A stretch of DNA of 64,000 bases, taken from Patella vulgata. Its lineage: Eukaryota > Mollusca > Gastropoda > Patellidae. Of this stretch, positions 46,501-56,327 are shown piece by piece. The notes under the pieces were generated by a model. The model worked only from the letters and a program-made list of their open reading frames with translations, had not been told where the DNA came from and ran no database searches. The position numbers and the translations under genes are program-made. Location of the stretch: NCBI RefSeq assembly GCF_932274485.2, contig NC_065879.2:42898436-42962435 (forward strand). Direction: 5' to 3'. Numbering within the stretch: position 1 is the first letter of the stretch; each line of letters starts with the position of its first letter.

Positions 46501-49500
46501 TAACAGTTTGAACTTTTTATAATTTTAAGACAGAGGACAATCTTTAAAAGCGGCATCCGGTTTTATTGAGAAAGTCTACAAGTGTATGTATCCTTGTTTA
46601 AAAGAGAGGAAGCATGGATGCAATGCAACATTGAACTAAACTGCCATATTGAGGCTGAAAATGGCTGCTGTCTGTTACGGAAATTTTAAATATTTAATAA
46701 AGTGCAACTTAGGCCTATTTACTGTCCTTTAATGTTTTGATACCAGAAAACCCCATTTTAAATTCCGGCTTATCATAATCTAGATGCAGATTATTATTTC
46801 TTTTTAAAAGATAAATCTATTGGTTACCTTGGTTTTAATATGTTTAACCTACCAGTTTCACCACATTTGCCATTTACGGGATTGAAACAGAAATCCTGTG
46901 GACAGTTGATTACAGTAGGAAGCCCATGATAACATGTAATATGTTTATTACAGAAGTACGGATGTCGTAACACCATGCCGTTACCAACTTTCCTGCATAT
47001 TTGATCTACAAAATAGTATACTTCTTAATCCACTATGTTTTTGAGTTTTTCCATAGCCTTTTGTGGTGGATGCTGTGAGGGTTTACGACCAGAAGAGTGT
47101 TAGAAAAACAGCTCATGTTTTTTGTCTCTGAAGCTTCAAGGGTTTTTGAGAAATGCTGTTCGAGAGCTAAATCATTTACCTTTTCAAAGATGCATCTCCG
47201 ACCGTTCTACTCCTTATTTACCAATAGTTGTGCACAAAACAATGGAGATACCACACTTCTATAGATGATTATATTTTTGGAATTATATAACGTCCAACAA
47301 ACAAAATCTGATAGCCTACATATCTGAGAAGGTAACTTATAATGGGGGTCTGACTGAGAAAAAGGGGGTCGTCTTATCGTTCTGATTTTCCACCGGTATA
47401 TAAAATAAGCGTGCAGTGTACAGTCATCACCCTATGCAGGAATGAAATAACAATATTTAAAATCATGTATACTTTGTTACTGGAATATAGAGTGTTCTTT
47501 TTTAAATATATTTTACAAATGAGAATCAAGTGTAACCCCTCATTGTACAATTTGAAGATGCACTAATCTTAGATTTGAGTGACAAAAGTAATGATATAAT
47601 TGTATGGCTATTGTTGGCCATTCTTGTGGCAGAGAGTCCAGGTTGGCGCAGATTGCAGCTTGCTAAATAATTGAGCATAAACTGTTATGATAATAAGTTA
47701 TTGATCAGAATAAAATCGAAACTTTCATATTTGCAAATTCCGATATACTTAACGCCCAAAAGAACTTTTATTCCTTTCATCGCTTTACACTGTCAGTAGC
47801 CTCCATTTGGGAAGTGTAGGATTAACCTGGTGGGGACCCTGGGGCCTCGGACCTGTTGAGGCCCATCTAACTCCAGATTTACGGATGCAGTCCGTTCATT
47901 GCATTACTGATGAATGGCGGGTGGTACTGTGCTAGGTCATCTCACCTTTTTGTTTTTAAGGACTTATACAGTGGCGTCGGAAATAGTAGATTTTCCCGGG
48001 TGCCGTGCTACGACTCGGCCTGGGATGGACCCTCCCGCCAGCCCCATAGCCGATACAAGGGGGAAAAGTGATGTGGGCTCAGACTGACATTTGTTGTGGG
48101 TTGCCGTGGGAGCCGTTTCCCAGTAGACCCATTGTCGATCCCGTTACTGAGTGCTTACTCTAATACTTTGGACGATTTTCCGTTACATACACTTACCCCC
48201 AAGAACTGTTATTTCTTTAGTCGTATTATAATTTGGTATATCGAACTGAGTATTATCAACTTCACAAAGAACTTTTGTACCATTAGCCTCTAAAATGGGC
48301 GTGTACGCCGAGATTAGAACAAATCCATTAACCAGACATTCGTTAACAGTATAATGGGTTTGTACAGGAACTTGGATAAAGGTAGAACTATGCGGTGTCT
48401 TGATCTTCAAAGTCATCGTTCCCACAGGAAACCCAACGATTGCTTGGCATATGATTGGTGATTTTATTGGCTGGTTTGCGATGATCTGATCAGGTAATGT
48501 CAAGACTGGCTTCTTTGGTAACACTATAATAAAATATAAGTACGTCAATTACGATCGACCCAATCAGTGCACGAGGCAGGATGTACATGTTCTTTCTGGA
48601 GTACTTCTCTTTTGTTTGGCTAAAAATGTGTGCTGTATTTATTTTGGCTATTGCATAACACGATATGCAGCTCACGGGTGTAGTGAAGGAGGTAGTGTAT
48701 GTTTACTAATTACAAAACATCCGATTCCACTCCACTTATTCTGTAAGTTCACATAGCTAACATTTCTCCTGCACTTTTTGTCTTTTATACCAAACTATCC
48801 AAGATAATTTGTACAATACAGGGAGCCTCGGTGGCTAAGTGAGTAAGACGTTAGCTCGCTAGCCTGGAGGTCGCGGGTTCGCTCCCGGTGTTGGCCGAGA
48901 CAGTTCATCGAGATTTTCCATAGTGTGGTTTCCCCTTGTCAGTGGTACAGGGCGGAGGGCCTGACATGGAGAGCTGTCTAGTCGTTTGGAATGCACGGAA
49001 AACCTAGGTCCCGTGTACACATTGGCGTGCACGTAAAAGATCCCTTGGCAGGTGAAATTCGATATAAGAGTAGGCCGTTGCGCCGCTGTCCGGACAAAAT
49101 TTCCTTCATAGCACACTGTTTATTTGGTTGTTGGTTTATTGCTATAGGTTTACCTACAAGAGACCCAACAAACAATTTTTGTGTAACTGCTATGGCATGT
49201 TTAATATAATAATAAAATAATGCAATAACAGACTTTACCTTTGACATGCAAAAATCCACTTGAAGAAGCTGAAACGCCATCTTTGGTGAATACGGTACAT
49301 TCATATTTCCCGCTATCGCTACATCTAACTTGTATTATATTTAATACTACACTGCCACTTGTTGACGTCAGAGTGGGTATAATAATCAAATGGGCATCCT
49401 GATTGTTTATTTCTTGTATTTGTTTCGTCGATTTGATGTTTACAATAGTGTTTGATTGGTGAGTAACTGTGATCATTGACCAATTCGCAACATTAAAAAA

Positions 49501-52500
49501 TTTACAAGACATCCTGACGGATTTTTCAAGAAAGAAAGCAACTTCATTTGATACGATTACAACTGAAAAATAAAACTTGAAGCTGAAATTTTCACAGGTG
49601 CTCGTAACGTGGAAAACATATTCAAAAATAACATTAATCTGAGTATAAGTATTGTGCATAAAGTCTGTTGAGTTCATATCCATGGATTGTGAATGGATAT
49701 TTATATATAAAACTTGAAAACGTGGATAATTCAAATAGACAGCGGGGTGTCTTAAACTATAGTTGACGGCGATAGACACACAAGTTATTTGTCGAGTTGT
49801 AGAAATGGTTCCACTACTGATGTCTTCAGTCTTGCTCCAGTCACAGTAGTGGACCGTCCTAAGGCCTTCCTTTGAGCAAGTTGTGTAGTCATTTGACTAC
49901 ATAAAAGTTACTGGCCTATAACTCCCTTAATTTCCAATGACACTGGCCCCAAACTGTACTGTACATAGCTTCACATAGTAAACCAATTCCCATTGAAATA
50001 AAGGTGAAACCTTACCGCATAATTATATGATTTGATTAAACCCAACTGCTATGCGAAATTTCTGTTAATTTAAAATGGCCACCGAACCAGAATCACGTGA
50101 TTTCATGTCACTCGAAAATGCAGAAAAACTGTTCGGTAAGATAAGATTAAGATTTCAGTGTTCCACTCTTCACTATTTGTAACATAATTACCTTTTTCCA
50201 TGCAAACTGTGATGTTATGTGTTGAAAATTCTGCAAATGAACCTAATTTTACTTGCGCAAAGCCTCGAATAGTGTATTAATTGTAGCCGGTTTACCTGGC
50301 TGTTCTGGTTTCATATCTTCAACTGCTTCGCCACTTGGTCGACCAGTACCTCGGCCAATGCCGGGGTGTGTCACCGGTTTAAAAGTTTTAATTCCTGGAA
50401 TCATCAACGGAACTTCGTCTGAAAATTAATATCATGAGATGATGCTACACTCCGACTGGGCTGTTTTGAGCAAGGTTGTGCATATAAACACTATATAAAT
50501 TTCAGGTAAATCAGGTTATACACTCTATAAGAACGTCTACAGATTTGTATAAGTCCAAAGTAAACCAATTGCAATAACTCCTAAAGAATATGCATCATAA
50601 CCAACAGTGAATATAAATTTGACTTGAAGATGAATTTAATGACTTGTTAACCACACGCCAACCAACGAACGAACGGCCGGGAGACAGACAGGGTTGACGC
50701 CAATGTTCGATCACTCTCGTTTCCGTTGATATTTTTAAAAAGTGCATCAATATCATTAGTTCCCAAATGTGTTTTGGAGTGGGGTGGAGTGTAATTTGCT
50801 TCTTGAAACAAAGAGTGGCTTTGGTGAGGAGGGTGGGGTTAAAGGACGAATAAGTATAATTTGGATACCTACTTTGCAATTTTGGCTTTTGTGGTAGTTG
50901 AAATGTTTGGGTGAAAACAAGTCTGACATACATGCATGGCAAGCAAAGAATTAAATCTGCCAACTGCAAAACAAGTTCTTCCGCTCCCGGTAAAAGATCC
51001 CCACCATTTTCTATGACTTGAATAATTGTCTTTGATTCTTGTATTAAACCCGTATCCATAAACAATAGTTCTGTCTTGGCTTTAAGACTGGTTGGGCTAA
51101 CCAAAAAAATATTTTACGAAATAATAAACAGAAATATGGACAAAGTAAACATAAATGACAGGGTTGGGGCCATTTCTTGATATTATGCGTAACTGCAGGT
51201 AATCGAATGTTCTATTGCGTGCGCTTTAGATCGTAAGATCTGTCCCTATGTCAAGCGGCGTGGTTTTGAACCCAAGTTTGTACCTGACAAGGAGTGTGTT
51301 CGCCTGTCCAACGTCCTGAGTTTCTTAACCATAATATGTTAGTCCAGAGAGTATGTGTCGAGTAGACGTTACCCCCCCCCCCCCATCTCTCTCCCCCCCC
51401 TCTCCCCCTCTCTCTCTCTCCCCCTCTCTCTCTCTCGTAAATTGTTTCTTACCTGAAAGTTAAAAGCTTGGCACCGTAAAAACTTTTGGACAATGAACTT
51501 CGAAGAAAAATTTCATTAAGCTGAAATAATCACAATTAATACTCGAGCTCTGACTTTATTTTGGCCACCATTTTTTTAACAATCTCAAAATGATTGTTAA
51601 ATTCGAAAATTATTAAATACGAAGACACAACACGTGACTTCATTTTAAAATTTTAATCAGTGCTAGTACATTTGAAAAACATGCGATATTCTCTGTCATC
51701 AATATTAATTATCAACAGGAGCTAAGTAAGAGGGACGCAATGACGAGCTTTGGGTCATGGTTTTGAGTTTTTGCGCCCCTTGAGTTTTTGTGTTCCCTCG
51801 CAAATGACAAAGAATCACGCGGTTTCAATGTGGTTTTCAACATTATAATCATAATCATTGTCAAATTTTCAAACATACACCGTGGGTCAGATATGCTACC
51901 ACACAGCCCAATACCCCCCCCCCCCCGGCACACACACACACACACACATAATATAATATGCAAAATCAAGGATCACCACGCCCCTGATTACCAAGTTCAT
52001 GTTTAAACTCACCACATGGTTTAAGGTATAAGAAACATTTATAAATCTCTCGGGATTATCTACAGACTTTTCAAGGTGGAATTCTTTATTGGTAAATTTC
52101 ATAAAAACTAATGCTCTTAAAACGGCTGAAATTAAATGAATACTGTTTCATTTTATGCAGATTAGATTATCAAGGAGGCAATTTAAAAGCTGGCTGTGGG
52201 TGCATACACTGTCGTCTTATGACAAAAGCGTTTGTGGAAGTAATTACTGGGTTATGGTCGGTAATTTCTCAGTGTAAAAATGCATGGCCCACGGAATTTT
52301 TTACCTGTCATGCCTCCATACTAACATGTCCAACAGCCACAATTCAGTTAAAAGCAGATAAGAGTAAAACCTATTGTGCCTCAAAAAGAATTAAACGGCA
52401 CCTCTGCTGTATGACTAGAATTCCATTCTTATGTATAGATCTAGAACTAGGTGAGCGGATTAGAATCAATCCCGTGTATAGTATTATTCCTGAGCAGTTC

Positions 52501-55500
52501 TTTTTTATACGCCCACATGTTCATGTGGACGTATATTGTCGTCGCCCCTGTCCGTCCGAAATATAGGTTTATATCCCAAAGATATCGGTCCCTTTCGATA
52601 TTATGGATTATGGCCCCCGATTGTAAGAAAAGTCTAGATAGAGGTCACAATTTTGATCCGATTTTGATAAAACTTAAAATGTATGTTTATTACCCAAAGA
52701 TCTCGGTTCTTATGTAATACCACGGTTGTGGACACTCTAGAAGTCGCAATTTTTGTCTGATTTTGATAAAACTCGAAATGCATGATTATAATCCAGGGAT
52801 CTTGGTTCTTTTCGATATTTGCGCATATCGGACCGTAACTTTCTGGATTATGACCCCTGATTGTACGAAAAACCATGTTTTTAGTTTGTGGACCCTCTAG
52901 AGGTCACGACAATTTTTATCCGATTTTAAAAACCGTTTAAATGTATCACCGTTACACCCCGCTAACGGCTGAGTTTGAATTTCGTGAAAATCGAACGGAC
53001 ATTGCCTGACAAAATGGCCGCTCCTTGCACACAAATAGTGTAAAAGTATGTAATAAGGTCGTGGACCTCTAGAAGTCACAATTTTTATTCGATTTTGATG
53101 AAACTTAAAATACATCTTCATATCCCAAATATCTCATCCCCTTTCGATATTCGCGCATTTCAGACCATAACTTCCTTGATTATGGCCCCTGATTGTACGA
53201 AAAATCGTTTTTTTTAAAGCAGCGGCTGCTAGGCAGGATACCCCCACATTTTCGAGAGATGGATAGAGAACAAGCTAAAAAGAAAGTGATTTTCCTACAA
53301 TCAAGGGCCATAATTCAGGAAATTACAATTCGATATGAGCAAAGTAATATCGAAAGGGACCGAGATCTTTTGGTTATAAACTTTGTCTGTCAGTTTTGGG
53401 CCGATTTTCACGAAATTAGAACTCAGCCGTCCCTAGGGTGTAACTGTGATATAATAATACGGTTTTTTTTTAAATCGGATAAGCTAAAAGCGCGATTTTT
53501 CGTACAATCAGGGGCCATAATTCAGGAAGTTACGGTCCGATATGCGCGAATATCGAAATGAATCGATATCTTTGGGTTATAAACTTACATTCCAAGTTTC
53601 AACCAAATCGGATAAAAATTGTGACCTCTATAGTGTCCACAAGCTAAAAACGTGATCTTTCGTACAAACAGGGGCCATAATCCATGAAGTTTCGACCCGA
53701 TACATGCCAATATCGACAGCAACAGAGATCTTTTGGAGATAAACCTATATTTCAAGTTTCGTCAAAATCGGATAAGAATTGTGACCTGTAGAGTGTCCAC
53801 AAACAAATTGTGGACGGACGGACGTCCGGACGGACAGGGGCGACGACAATACGTCCACATGAAAATGTGGGCGTATAAAAACTCGTGCTTTATCCATCTC
53901 TTGCAAAATGTGGACGTAGTTTTCCTGGCAACCGTTGGTTAAAAAAACCCAAAGTGGTTGTGTTGCAAGATACGTCCACACTTTGCCAGAGATGGAAAGA
54001 GAACGAGCTAAAAAAAAGGGCAATTTTTCGTACAATCAGAGGCCATATTCCTTAAAGCTAGGGTCCGATGCATGCCAATGTCGAAAGGAGTCGAGATCTT
54101 TGGGATATAAACCTATATTTCAAGTTTCGTCAAAATCGGATAAAAATTGTGATCAGTAGAGTGTCCACAAACAAATTGTGGACGAACCGGGGCGACGACA
54201 ATTACGTCCACATGAAAATGTGGGCGTAAAAAAATGGTTTATGAGACTTTGTAAGGAGTTAAAATATAACTATATATTATTATCTATCCGTAACTCGGCT
54301 AACTCTGATACGATTCTACTCACGTATTTTTATTTGATTGACAGATTCAGGTGATTTATCTGAAAATAAAAACATTAAACTCGTACATAAACAGAATAAA
54401 TAATTAAATTATCAACTTATTCTCATGGGTTATAAATCCAAGTATTTTCTCAGTCATCATCAACTTACAAAGTTATAAAAAAATTATTTCTGGTAGTTTT
54501 ACGAAAATTCTTCAAAATATTTAGAAATTCCCATTATAATAGACAAGCCCTCGCTAAAATACTGTTTCCTGACTTCAAATGATCGTTTCACACGGGATTG
54601 TTATCTAAATCTGCCTATTGCAGGTCTTTCTTTAGGCCTGAAATGTTATATAAACTATTAATTAGACATTTATTAACATGAAAAGACCTTATATGTGTTC
54701 GATTTTCACTGGATTTTAATCCGATCTGTTGCTCAACGCTCATTGACTTTAGTAATGATGATCGAGGCTAAACCTAAAATTCAATCGCTAATATCTCGGT
54801 TCAGAGTGGAACAATTTGACTTAAATTTTCAGCATATCCTTTTTTACATTATCTAGTTTTTAACTATTATAGTGAGGGTTGTCAGCTCTTTATATAATCT
54901 TCCATAATGCCACCTTTAATCCACAATATAATGTAAAGTACTATTTAAACTCACTGCATTCCACTCAAATCGAGTAAAACTTAAGTGCATTTATTATATA
55001 AAACACTGTGTCCCTATAACGTCCTTTCGTTCTATTCTAAACGACACTATATTGTTATAAAGCAACCATAATAATCAGCATTAGGGTCGTAACTAGCTCA
55101 GAGCAACAGGGGGGGGGGGGACTAGAAGTGTTCTCAGGGGTGCATGTATCGGACCGTAACTTCATGGATTATGGTCCCTGATTGTACAAAAAATCACGTT
55201 TTTAGCTTGTGGGCACTCTAGTGGTCAATATTGTTATCCGATTTTAAAAACCGTTTAAATATATCACCGTTACACCATAATGAAGTTTGAGTTCGAATTT
55301 CGGGAAAATCGAAACGAAACCGCTCGACGAAATGGCCGCGCCTTGTACGCAAATTTAGTGTAAAAGTATGTAATACGAAGGTTGTGGACCCTAGAGGTCA
55401 CAATTTTGTCTGATTTTGATGAAACTTAAAATATTATATGTTTATATCCCAAAGATCTCTTTTCCTTTCAGACCATAACTTCATGGATTATGGCCCCTGA

Positions 55501-56327
55501 TTTTACGAAAAATCTCGTTTATTTTAGTTTGTTCTCTATCCACCTCTTGCAAAATGTAAGCGTGTCTTGCATTGCAACAGGTCGTTTTATTTTTAAAAAG
55601 AATATACTAACCCGTGCTGTATATATTGATAATATATATTGTTAACCCAATAAATACAGTCACAGCAGTAACAAGTATTAATGTTACTAGGCATGGATTT
55701 CTGGGGTTAGAGGCAACTCGAGTAGGGGTCAGTGTTGATGATGAAGATGCCACATAAAATGTCTGTTCTCCTAGGTTTGAAGATTTTTTAAAAATCACTT
55801 TCTTATGAGCAGACTTAACTTCCGTTAGCTTTTCTTGTTTCTGAAATAATTTAAACAGGGGAAATAGCATTCAACTTTTTATTTCGCTTATAAAAGTTGT
55901 TAAGAAGTTATTAAAAAAAAAACAAAAAGAAAAAAAAGAAAAAAAATAAATAATAAAATAACACCAGAGAACCACCCGCACCAAAGAATTAAATGCACTT
56001 ACCTGTAGAATAGGGTAGTTTCCTTTTAAAATAACTAACAAATTTTTAAGACTCCTTAACTGGGAGTTCTAAGGAGTATATCCCGACGATAAATTTTACT
56101 TAAATCATGAAGACCCCAAAACTCAATGCCTCTAAAAACATATGTTCGATGACAAGCAGCCACAAAGAATACTGATAGCGGTATTAACGTAAATGTCTTC
56201 TATCGATTTCAAGATTCTATTACAGTGTTACGTTAAAATATACTAATACACGTACCTTAATTTTTGTATCTTCTGAATTTCCTTTGTTTAATTGTCTTTC
56301 AATATCATGCCATTGTGATATCTCCAT
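43356..56327 (-). CDS. Predicted type II membrane protein, Ig-Ig-CBM14-Ig-Ig-CBM14-CBM14
   Basis: Coding exons on minus: 56327-56256, 55840-55612, 54359-54324, 50418-50296, 49562-49239, 48523-48197, 47005-46853, 45824-45483, 45055-44726, 44173-44003, 43555-43356. All are GT-AG. After exon 1 (phase 0) every junction is phase 1, giving 768 aa. There is no signal peptide. About 74 basic, Ser/Thr-rich cytosolic residues precede a membrane span at about 75-97 (CLVTLILVTAVTVFIGLTIY). A short linker and a Pro/Gly-rich linker (to about 153) follow. Then Ig1 (154-261), Ig2 (262-370), CBM14 (371-421), Ig3 (422-535), Ig4 (536-645), CBM14 (646-702) and CBM14 (703-768). Exons = domains. Ig1 resembles Ig3 and Ig2 resembles Ig4, so a three-exon module was duplicated. 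Several N-glycosylation sites (NGSS, NNIT, NGT, NAS). Likely a cell-surface chitin or glycan receptor; function is inference. I know no named orthologue. Confidence 0.85.
44003..44173 (-). CDS. Second CBM14 domain exon
   Basis: Reads ECKERKGGYIPHPNDCRYFI, QCAISDIYISRCSRGLCFNP and STEKCDLLEP. Complete chitin-binding type 2 cysteine pattern with G-x-I-P-H-P, Y-F-x-x-C and the C-F-N-P turn. 171 bases, phase 1 to phase 1. Confidence 0.9.
44455..44680 (+). mobile_element. SINE family B, head degraded
   Basis: AAGTGGCGTAGTTTCGATTC (B-box region), TGTCCAACCTTGTGGGTCCT, CAGTTTCCTCCCACTGCC, GGATGTTAAACCCCATTTTT and a CTCTCT tail. It lies in the intron between Ig4 and the second CBM14 exon. Confidence 0.8.
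44726..45055 (-). CDS. Fourth Ig domain exon
   Basis: Reads NNITCSADVGFPPGNLILSK and, near the end, SLNGTLIKCEVRNASGIPSV. A cysteine pair about 80 residues apart plus an extra cysteine (EKDQCTTT). It aligns with the exon at 48197-48523 (ICQAIVGFPVGTMTLKIK, VNECLVNG, NGTKVLCEV), including the extra cysteine. Phase 1 to phase 1. Confidence 0.8.
45090..45235 (+). mobile_element. SINE family B fragment
   Basis: TTTTCTCCGGGTCACCAAG, TTTTCTCCCACTGCAAAAGA, CCCCTAAGAATAAGCGAATT and CTCTCTCTCTC match the body and tail order of family B. Head absent. Confidence 0.6.
45483..45824 (-). CDS. Third Ig domain exon
   Basis: Reads ASISCRLINFEEWQTIFLMK and, at the second cysteine, FQLWIYGLQCSDKGLFACRA. The C-x-x-x-x-D/S-x-G-x-[FY]-x-C turn is Ig-like, with an extra cysteine before the turn. 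It aligns with the exon at 49239-49562 (VRMSCKFFNVANWSMITV; IIQVRCSDSGKYECTV), which has the same extra cysteine. Phase 1 to phase 1. Confidence 0.8.
45841..46840. other. Intron without recognised repeats
   Basis: About 1 kb between the first CBM14 exon and the Ig3 exon of the minus-strand gene. It was read on both strands; no exon, SINE or tandem repeat was recognised. GTCACGTGAC at about 46023 is an E-box palindrome without other context. Confidence 0.4.
46853..47005 (-). CDS. First CBM14 domain exon
   Basis: Reads ICRKVGNGMVLRHPYFCNKH, ITCYHGLPTVINCPQDFCFN and PVNGKCGET. Chitin-binding type 2 pattern (L-x-H-P, C, C, C-P, C-F-N-P, C). 153 bases, phase 1 to phase 1. Confidence 0.88.
48197..48523 (-). 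CDS. Second Ig domain exon
   Basis: Reads KKPVLTLPDQIIANQPIKSP, IICQAIVGFPVGTMTLKIK and ANGTKVLCEVDNTQFDIPNY. See the fourth Ig exon for the paired features. 327 bases, phase 1 to phase 1. Confidence 0.8.
48820..49115 (+). mobile_element. tRNA-derived SINE family A, near full length
   Basis: Head GCCTCGGTGGCTAAGTGAGT and GCGGGTTCGCTCCCGG, body CCCTTGTCAGTGGTACAGGG, CGTGTACACATTGGCGTGCA and AAAGATCCCTTGGCAGGTGA, ending near ATAGCACACTGT without the GTTAAACCCC tail. The tRNA-like B box here is closer to consensus than in other copies. It lies in the intron between the Ig1 and Ig2 exons. Confidence 0.85.
49239..49562 (-). CDS. First Ig domain exon
   Basis: Reads NEVAFFLEKSVRMSCKFFNV and SVVLNIIQVRCSDSGKYECT, ending SSSGFLHVK. 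The long linker between the cysteines and the DSGKYEC turn resemble the atypical Ig domains of molluscan variable Ig-and-lectin proteins. 324 bases, phase 1 to phase 1. Confidence 0.8.
50595..51104 (-). other. Unexplained open frame of about 169 codons, unknown
   Basis: No ATG start; open from a TTG. The first 85 or so residues look protein-like (KAKTELLFMDTGLIQESKTI, then ENGGDLLPGAEELVLQLADL), with amphipathic helices and few rare residues. It lies in intron 3 of the Ig/chitin gene on the same strand. The only plausible acceptor upstream gives phase 2, which does not fit that gene's phase-1 junctions. It could be a decayed exon, an unrecognised element or chance. Confidence 0.25.
51185..51375 (+). 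mobile_element. SINE family B, degenerate
   Basis: AAGCGGCGTGGTTTTGAACC (B-box region), CTGACAAGGAGTGTGTTCGC, CTGTCCAACGTCCTGAGTTT and GAGTAGACGTTACCCCCC follow the family B order. The tail runs into the C/T tract. Confidence 0.65.
51371..51437. repeat. Homopyrimidine C/CT tract
   Basis: Sixty or more bases of almost pure pyrimidine, with two long C runs and CTCTCT blocks. It is grown from the CT tail of a SINE B copy. Such tracts can form triplex or i-motif structures; nothing shows a function. Confidence 0.85.
51915..51950. repeat. Poly-C run followed by (CA)n microsatellite
   Basis: A run of about 12 C, then GG, then about nine CA units. Short open frames across it are artefacts. Confidence 0.9.
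52163..52500 (+). pseudogene. Cysteine-rich open frame after a good acceptor, cut by a repeat; unknown
   Basis: TTTCATTTTATGCAG precedes an open plus-strand frame of about 110 codons reading RLDYQGGNLKAGCGCIHCRL, TKAFVEVITGLWSVISQCKN, AWPTEFFTCHASILTCPTAT and RIKRHLCCMTRIPFLCIDLE. It has ten or so cysteines in CxC, CxxC and CC patterns plus histidines, so a metal-binding fold is possible. It stops making sense where the foldback repeat starts at 52502. It lies antisense inside intron 3 of the Ig/chitin gene. It could be a fragment of a gene carried here. I do not recognise the family. Confidence 0.35.
52502..53881. repeat. Foldback: two GGCCATAA-family copies in inverted orientation
   Basis: Plus-oriented copy from TTTTTATACGCCCACATGTT at 52502 to about 53210, then a minus-oriented copy from the AGCAGCGGCTGCTAGGCAGG end at about 53219 to ATGTGGGCGTATAAAAA at 53881. 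Both outer tips are the ATACGCCCACA end. GGAC repeats near 53815-53835 mark the second outer end. Confidence 0.75.
53882..54235 (-). repeat. Further inverted, shortened GGCCATAA-family copy
   Basis: Runs from CCAACGGTTGCCAGGAAAAC-type end (complement, about 53920-53940) through AGAGATGGAAAGAGAACGAG and CAATCAGAGGCCATATTCC to ACATGAAAATGTGGGCGTA at 54225. About 350 bp, internally shortened. Confidence 0.65.
55135..55590 (+). repeat. GGCCATAA-family copy, 5' truncated
   Basis: ATGGATTATGGTCCCTGATT, GTTTTTAGCTTGTGGGCACT, TATATCACCGTTACACC, ATTATGGCCCCTGATTTTAC, then TTGTTCTCTATCCACCTCTT and GCAAAATGTAAGCGTGTC. It ends close to exon 2 of the Ig/chitin gene (55612). Confidence 0.7.

Noticed and set aside
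53193-53561. 122-codon plus-strand open frame
   Set aside because: It lies wholly within the non-coding GGCCATAA-family repeat; translations from other copies are not conserved.
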